A stretch of 46,128 nucleotides of DNA, taken from an uncultured Prevotella sp. (GTDB lineage: Bacteria; Bacteroidota; Bacteroidia; Bacteroidales; Bacteroidaceae). The stretch is from assembly GCA_937906495.1 (NCBI GenBank), contig CALCVT010000041.1, positions 1 through 46,128 on the forward strand. Direction: 5' to 3'. Shown here in pieces: positions 42,304 to 46,128 of this stretch (position 1 is the first letter of the stretch; each line of letters begins with the position of its first letter). Position numbers and translations under genes: made by a program. The notes beneath the pieces were generated by a model. The model saw only the letters and a list, made by a program, of their open reading frames with translations. It was not told where the DNA came from and did no database searches.

Positions 42304-42840
42304 ATGGATAAAATACAAGTTCGCGACCGCGAATTTACGGTCTCCATACCCGAAGCCCGGATTATGCAACGTGTAGCTGAGATTGCTGCACAAATCAGTA
42401 CCGACCTCCGAGGCGAAAATCCGCTCTTTCTGGCCGTACTCAATGGTTCTTTCATTTTTGCCGCCGATCTTATTCGCGGAATCACCACACCCTGTGAAAT
42501 AACCTTTGTCAAAATGGCATCATACGAGGGTACCGAATCAACCGGCAAGGTCAAGCAACTCATCGGCCTGAACGAGTCGATTGAAGGCCGCACCGTGGTA
42601 ATTGTAGAAGACATTATCGACTCGGGCCTGACCATGCAAAAACTTCTTGACACCCTGGGTAACATGAACCCCAAGGCAATACATATTGCTGCCCTACTCG
42701 TCAAGCCCGACAACCTCAAGGTTGAACTTAGCATTCCTTACTGCTGCTTTAACATTCCCAACGACTTTATCGTGGGCTACGGCCTCGACTACGATGGCGA
42801 AGGCCGTAACTTGCGCAACATATATACCGTGGTTGAATAA
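42304..42840 (+). CDS. hpt: Hypoxanthine phosphoribosyltransferase
   Basis: The 178-residue enzyme salvages hypoxanthine (and probably guanine) to nucleotides using PRPP. The start is ATG at 42304 (MDKIQVRDREF); the frame is open 34 codons further upstream but that part covers the promoter. The PRPP loop VVIVEDIIDSGLTMQKLL near 98-115 is diagnostic, with LAVLNGSFIFAADLIR near 42-57, KMASYEGTESTGKV near 66-79, and the C-terminal FIVGYGLDYDGEGRNL. It precedes adk by 87 bp, and both concern purine nucleotides. Confidence 0.96.
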   Translation: MDKIQVRDREFTVSIPEARIMQRVAEIAAQISTDLRGENPLFLAVLNGSFIFAADLIRGITTPCEITFVKMASYEGTESTGKVKQLIGLNESIEGRTVVIVEDIIDSGLTMQKLLDTLGNMNPKAIHIAALLVKPDNLKVELSIPYCCFNIPNDFIVGYGLDYDGEGRNLRNIYTVVE

Positions 42841-42927
42841 GGCTGTACTGCCACACTGCATACCCATGCTGCAAGGCACACATACAAAGTCATACATTCA
42901 AAACTCAACATACCAAGACTCATTAAC

Positions 42928-43497
42928 ATGAAGAATATTGTAATTTTCGGTGCTCCGGGTTCGGGCAAAGGCACCCAGAGCGACCTGCTCGTACAAAAGT
43001 ATGGTTTCAAGCACATCTCTACCGGCGACGTGCTGCGTGCTGAAATCAAAAACGGCACCGAACTGGGCAACACAGCCAAGAGCTACATCGACAAAGGCCA
43101 GCTCATTCCCGATTCACTCATGATTGACATTCTGGCAGCTACCTACGATGCTCTTTGCCCCTGCGAAGGCGTAATCTTCGATGGTTTCCCCCGCACCATC
43201 CCCCAAGCTGAGGCCCTTAAACAAATGCTGTCTGAGCGCGGCACCGAAGTAGCCGGTATGCTCGAACTCGAAGTACCCGAAGAAATGCTCATGGAGCGCC
43301 TCATAAACCGCGGAAAAACTTCAGGCCGTGCCGACGATAATGCCGAAACCATCAAAAAGCGCCTCGACGTTTACCATTCGCAAACAGCTCCGCTCATTGC
43401 CTGGTACGAAAAGGAAGGAAAGCGCCACGCTGTAAAGGGATATGGTGCTCTTGAAGAAATCAACGCTGCACTTTGCGCTGAAATCGACAAGTTCTAA
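42928..43497 (+). CDS. adk: Adenylate kinase
   Basis: This 189-residue enzyme interconverts ATP + AMP and 2 ADP. The P-loop GAPGSGKGTQ is at 8-17, the AMP site HISTGDVLRAEI near 29-40, GVIFDGFPRTIPQAEAL near 80-96, and the LID hinge RLINRGKTSGRADDN near 125-139. The LID domain is the short form without a zinc finger, usual for this phylum. It is followed by a hairpin terminator and then obgE. Confidence 0.97.
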   Translation: MKNIVIFGAPGSGKGTQSDLLVQKYGFKHISTGDVLRAEIKNGTELGNTAKSYIDKGQLIPDSLMIDILAATYDALCPCEGVIFDGFPRTIPQAEALKQMLSERGTEVAGMLELEVPEEMLMERLINRGKTSGRADDNAETIKKRLDVYHSQTAPLIAWYEKEGKRHAVKGYGALEEINAALCAEIDKF

Positions 43498-43546
43498 CCT
43501 CTCTCACTTACCATTTAAAGGGGTAAACCCCTCTCTACCAACACAG

Positions 43547-43581
43547 GCTGCGCACGCTGACGTTCCTGCAACGTGCGCAGC
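43547..43581 (+). terminator. Hairpin between adk and obgE
   Basis: A 10-bp perfect GC-rich stem (GCTGCGCACG at 43547-43556 with 43572-43581, 15-nt loop) is followed by TTGTTGCGTTATT. It probably ends or attenuates the hpt-adk transcript. Confidence 0.6.
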
Positions 43582-43632
43582 TTGTTGCGTTATTACTTTG
43601 ATACAAACACTTTTATAACTCTCTCAACATTC

Positions 43633-44808
43633 ATGGCCGAATCGAACTTTGTAGACTATGTCAAGATCTTTTGCCGCTCCGGTAAGGGTGGACGCGGTTC
43701 CATGCACCTGCACCGCGCCAAATACCAGCCCAACGGCGGACCCGACGGCGGCGACGGCGGACGCGGCGGTAACGTTTACCTGCGCGGCAACCACAACTAC
43801 TGGACTCTGCTCCACCTGCGCTACGAACGCCACGTCTTTGCTGGCAATGGCGGCAATGGTTCGAAATGCTGCTCGCACGGCTCCGATGGCGAAGACCGCT
43901 ACATCGACGTGCCTCCAGGCACCGTAGCCTACGACGCTGAAACGGGCAAATACATCTGCGACGTAACCGAAGACGGCCAAGTGGTCATGCTGCTCAAAGG
44001 CGGACGCGGCGGACTGGGAAACTGGCAATTCCGAACAGCTACCAACCAAGCCCCACGCTATGCCCAGCCTGGCGAACCCATGCAGGAAATGATGGTCATT
44101 TTGGAGCTTAAACTGCTGGCCGATGTTGGCCTCGTAGGCTTTCCCAATGCAGGCAAATCAACCTTAGTTTCAGCTCTTTCGTCAGCAAGACCCAAAATTG
44201 CCAACTACCCCTTCACAACCATGGAGCCAAGCTTGGGGGTTGTTGCCTACCGCGACAACAAATCGTTTGTAATGGCCGACATTCCGGGTATTATTGAGGG
44301 TGCTGCCGAAGGCCGCGGACTGGGCCTACGCTTTTTGCGACACATTGAACGCAACTCGCTCTTGCTCTTCATGGTACCCGGCGATACAGACAATATTGGC
44401 AAGGAATACCGCATTTTGCTGGGCGAACTCGAAAAATTCAACCCCGGTATGCTCAACAAGCATCGCGTACTTGCTGTTACCAAGAGCGACCTGCTCGACG
44501 AGGAGTTAATGGATATGCTACGTGAAGAACTTCCCGACGACTTACCCGTAGTATTCATATCGGCAGTAACAGGATATGGACTGCAGCAGCTCAAGGACGT
44601 ACTATGGGAAGAACTGAACAGCGAAAGCAACAAACTGCAATCGGTTACAGAGGGAGGATCCATTGTGCACCGCGACCGCGAGATAAACATGCTTGCATCC
44701 GACTTTGCCGACTGGCAACCCGATTTTGACGATGAAAACGCAGATACCGACTTTGACGACGAACTCGACGAGGTTGAAATCTACGATATGGAGGACCTGG
44801 AGGACTAA
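43633..44808 (+). CDS. obgE: GTPase Obg
   Basis: The 391-residue essential GTPase acts in 50S assembly and stress control. The start is ATG at 43633 (MAESNFVDYVKIF); an upstream open frame of 20 codons overlaps the adk hairpin. The glycine-rich Obg fold covers about 1-158 (GGPDGGDGGRGGNVYL), followed by the G domain: G1 GFPNAGKSTL near 168, the TTMEPSLG switch, G3 DIPGIIEGA, and G4 TKSD in the usual NKxD position. The acidic C-terminal tail (about 355-391) is Asp/Glu-rich. pgeF begins 5 bp after it. Confidence 0.97.
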   Translation: MAESNFVDYVKIFCRSGKGGRGSMHLHRAKYQPNGGPDGGDGGRGGNVYLRGNHNYWTLLHLRYERHVFAGNGGNGSKCCSHGSDGEDRYIDVPPGTVAYDAETGKYICDVTEDGQVVMLLKGGRGGLGNWQFRTATNQAPRYAQPGEPMQEMMVILELKLLADVGLVGFPNAGKSTLVSALSSARPKIANYPFTTMEPSLGVVAYRDNKSFVMADIPGIIEGAAEGRGLGLRFLRHIERNSLLLFMVPGDTDNIGKEYRILLGELEKFNPGMLNKHRVLAVTKSDLLDEELMDMLREELPDDLPVVFISAVTGYGLQQLKDVLWEELNSESNKLQSVTEGGSIVHRDREINMLASDFADWQPDFDDENADTDFDDELDEVEIYDMEDLED

Positions 44809-44813
44809 CCCTT

Positions 44814-45668
44814 ATGGCAACACTCATTGACTACCAACTGTCGGATTACGTCAGAGCATTTTCGACCACACGACTTGCACCCTGGCAACTTACACCTGCC
44901 GAAACCGAAGCTTTGGGAACCTATGCTGCCTTTAACATAACGCACTATTGTGGCGATAACCCTGAGCATGTAAGCCGGTGCCGCGAATGGCTCTGCCATG
45001 AATTAGGCATCGAAAAACAAAATTTATGGTTACCCCGCCAAACACACACGGCAAGGGTGGCCTGCGTTGACAACCACTTACTCTCGCTCTCGCCTCAGGA
45101 ACAAGTACAAGCAATCGACCAATGCGATGCTCTGATAACCAACCTGCCACAACACTGCATCGGAGTGTCGACTGCCGATTGTGTACCCATTCTGCTCTAC
45201 GACACTCAGAACCATGCCATTGCTGCCATTCATGCCGGGTGGCGCGGAACGGTACAACACATTGTCTGCCACACGCTCAAAACCATGCAGCAACTCTACG
45301 GCACAAACACCGCTCACATAAAAGCCGTACTCGGGCCGAGTATATCGGCCAATGCCTTCGAAGTGGGCAATGAGGTGGTAGATGCTTTTGCCGAAGCAGG
45401 ATTCCCAAACTCTATCGTCAGCCACCCGACTAAAGGTTCGGCTACCCAAAACAATCAGAAAGCCCACATCGACCTTTGGGCTGCCAATGCCTGGCTGCTT
45501 GAGGAAGCCGGTGTACAACTCCACCACATTCTAATCAGCGGACTCTGCAGTTTCAGTAAGGCCGATACATTCTTCTCGGCTCGCCGCCTTGGCATTCATT
45601 CTGGCCGCACATTTACGGGCATTATGCTGCGCGAAGAACGTGAAGTTACCCCCTCACTGAACAATTAA
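44814..45668 (+). CDS. pgeF: Peptidoglycan editing factor PgeF (YfiH, laccase domain)
   Basis: The 284-residue protein belongs to the YfiH/DUF152 family, now linked to correcting L-Ser-containing UDP-MurNAc precursors; older annotations call it polyphenol oxidase. The Cys/His metal site is made of LPRQTHTARVA near 63-73, STADCVPILLYD near 117-128, and AAIHAGWRGTVQHI near 134-147. It lies 5 bp after obgE and is certainly co-transcribed. Length is somewhat longer than the E. coli protein (about 243) because of N-terminal residues. Confidence 0.92.
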   Translation: MATLIDYQLSDYVRAFSTTRLAPWQLTPAETEALGTYAAFNITHYCGDNPEHVSRCREWLCHELGIEKQNLWLPRQTHTARVACVDNHLLSLSPQEQVQAIDQCDALITNLPQHCIGVSTADCVPILLYDTQNHAIAAIHAGWRGTVQHIVCHTLKTMQQLYGTNTAHIKAVLGPSISANAFEVGNEVVDAFAEAGFPNSIVSHPTKGSATQNNQKAHIDLWAANAWLLEEAGVQLHHILISGLCSFSKADTFFSARRLGIHSGRTFTGIMLREEREVTPSLNN

Positions 45669-45864
45669 AATGGTGCTGATTTGCAGAACTATGCTCCCAC
45701 ATCTGCTGTCAATAAATGACTTTAAGAGAGCAGCAAACGATGTATCTAATCAAACAACGTGTTTTGACAAGTTCACATTCCAATATAGTCATTTTTATCT
45801 CCTTTCTATCTAAATCCAGCAGTGGTCAGGGCAAGTTCATAGCACTATTTCCAAAAATTATTCG
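45669..45864. other. Intergenic stretch after pgeF
   Basis: No gene, tRNA or strong hairpin was seen in these roughly 200 bp; the next structured element starts at 45865. Confidence 0.5.
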
Positions 45865-45955
45865 TAACTTTGTATAGAATCTATCAAGAAACTTCTTGAT
45901 ACACTAAGCGGGGTTGGACTGTACTTATAGTTCAACCCCGCTTAGCATCTGTCCT
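45865..45955 (+). ncRNA. Candidate small RNA or tailed terminator
   Basis: TAACTTTG at 45865-45872 matches the -7 box. Just downstream are an 8+8 inverted repeat with a 2-nt centre (ATCAAGAA at 45883-45890 with 45893-45900) and a 15-bp stem with one G-U pair (45904-45918 with 45931-45945, 12-nt loop) followed by a T-containing tail ending near 45958. A transcript of about 75 nt with two hairpins would result. It could also simply be the terminator of pgeF. Confidence 0.4.
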
Positions 45956-46067
45956 TTTATAAAATCATTTGCGCTTTTTCACACCAACATGCATGATTTA
46001 ATCTTTGCAAACTCTATATCGCGTGATTATCACTTTATAGAACTAAAAAATCTATAGCATGGTCTGG

Positions 46068-46128
46068 AATTTTCTAAAACGCCATCCGATTTTTCTAAAG
46101 CGCCATCTGATTTTTCTAAAGCGCCATC
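46068..46128. repeat. 21-bp tandem repeat, truncated by the window end
   Basis: Three units with an exact 21-bp period: 46068-46088, 46089-46109 and 46110-46128 (cut off). Each has the core GATTTTTCTAAAGCGCCAT or a variant. The reverse complement core TTAGAAAAATC followed by a 10-bp variable GC-rich part is shared with the element at 27288-27332. Confidence 0.8.

Noticed and set aside
46068..46128. CRISPR array
   Set aside because: The 21-bp units are almost identical throughout with no unique spacers, and there are no cas genes.

Overview
The window looks like chromosomal DNA of a member of the Bacteroidales, most likely a Prevotella-like organism. The evidence is gene content and promoter style: a FeoA-FeoB fusion, the short Bacteroidetes AMP nucleosidase, DUF3256 and DUF4290 proteins, a type IX secretion C-terminal sorting domain, the tsaB-DUF4290-murA-rimM-dxr-rseP gene order, and several -7 boxes of the Bacteroidetes form TAnnTTTG (best case: TTTG-N19-TACATTTG in front of the thiamine operon). 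Genus is inferred only. No rRNA, tRNA, CRISPR array, prophage or complete insertion sequence was recognised.

Layout. 0.2-3.8 kb: feoB (ferrous iron uptake) and an XRE-type regulator, both on the minus strand, followed by a 1.6 kb very AT-rich gene desert (3.76-5.4 kb). 5.4-8.2 kb: holA and amn (minus), divergent from a small HsdR-N/PD-(D/E)XK-like protein. 8.4-10.0 kb: overlapping pabB and pabC for p-aminobenzoate. 10.0-14.8 kb (minus): a BASS-type transporter, recG, a DJ-1/PfpI protein and pdxJ, with a long leader in front of pdxJ. 15.1-19.4 kb (plus): nadK, class III fructose-1,6-bisphosphatase and L-serine dehydratase. 19.6-21.4 kb (minus): a DUF3256 secreted protein and mltG. 21.6-26.9 kb (plus): a long-chain acyl-CoA synthetase, lptB and an S9 peptidase.

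27.0-32.4 kb: a repeat-bearing intergenic region, a PIF1-like helicase with HRDC and helix-turn-helix ends, then a compact minus-strand unit of an ECF sigma factor, a small single-span membrane protein (probable anti-sigma factor) and a Spy/CpxP-like secreted helical protein, and a tiny secreted protein that is almost only a T9SS sorting domain. 32.6-35.6 kb: a TPP riboswitch controlling thiE and thiC. 35.8-45.7 kb (plus): a long housekeeping series of tsaB, DUF4290, murA, rimM, dxr, rseP, hpt, adk, obgE and pgeF. The window ends with a possible small RNA and a 21-bp tandem repeat whose core also occurs at 27.3 kb.

Most of the window is core metabolism and envelope maintenance. The least ordinary items are the cysteine-rich insertion in the FeoB G domain, the sigma/anti-sigma/Spy-like unit next to the cargo-less T9SS protein, MurA with Asp in place of the catalytic Cys, the dispersed 21-bp repeat, and several structured but unassigned intergenic elements.
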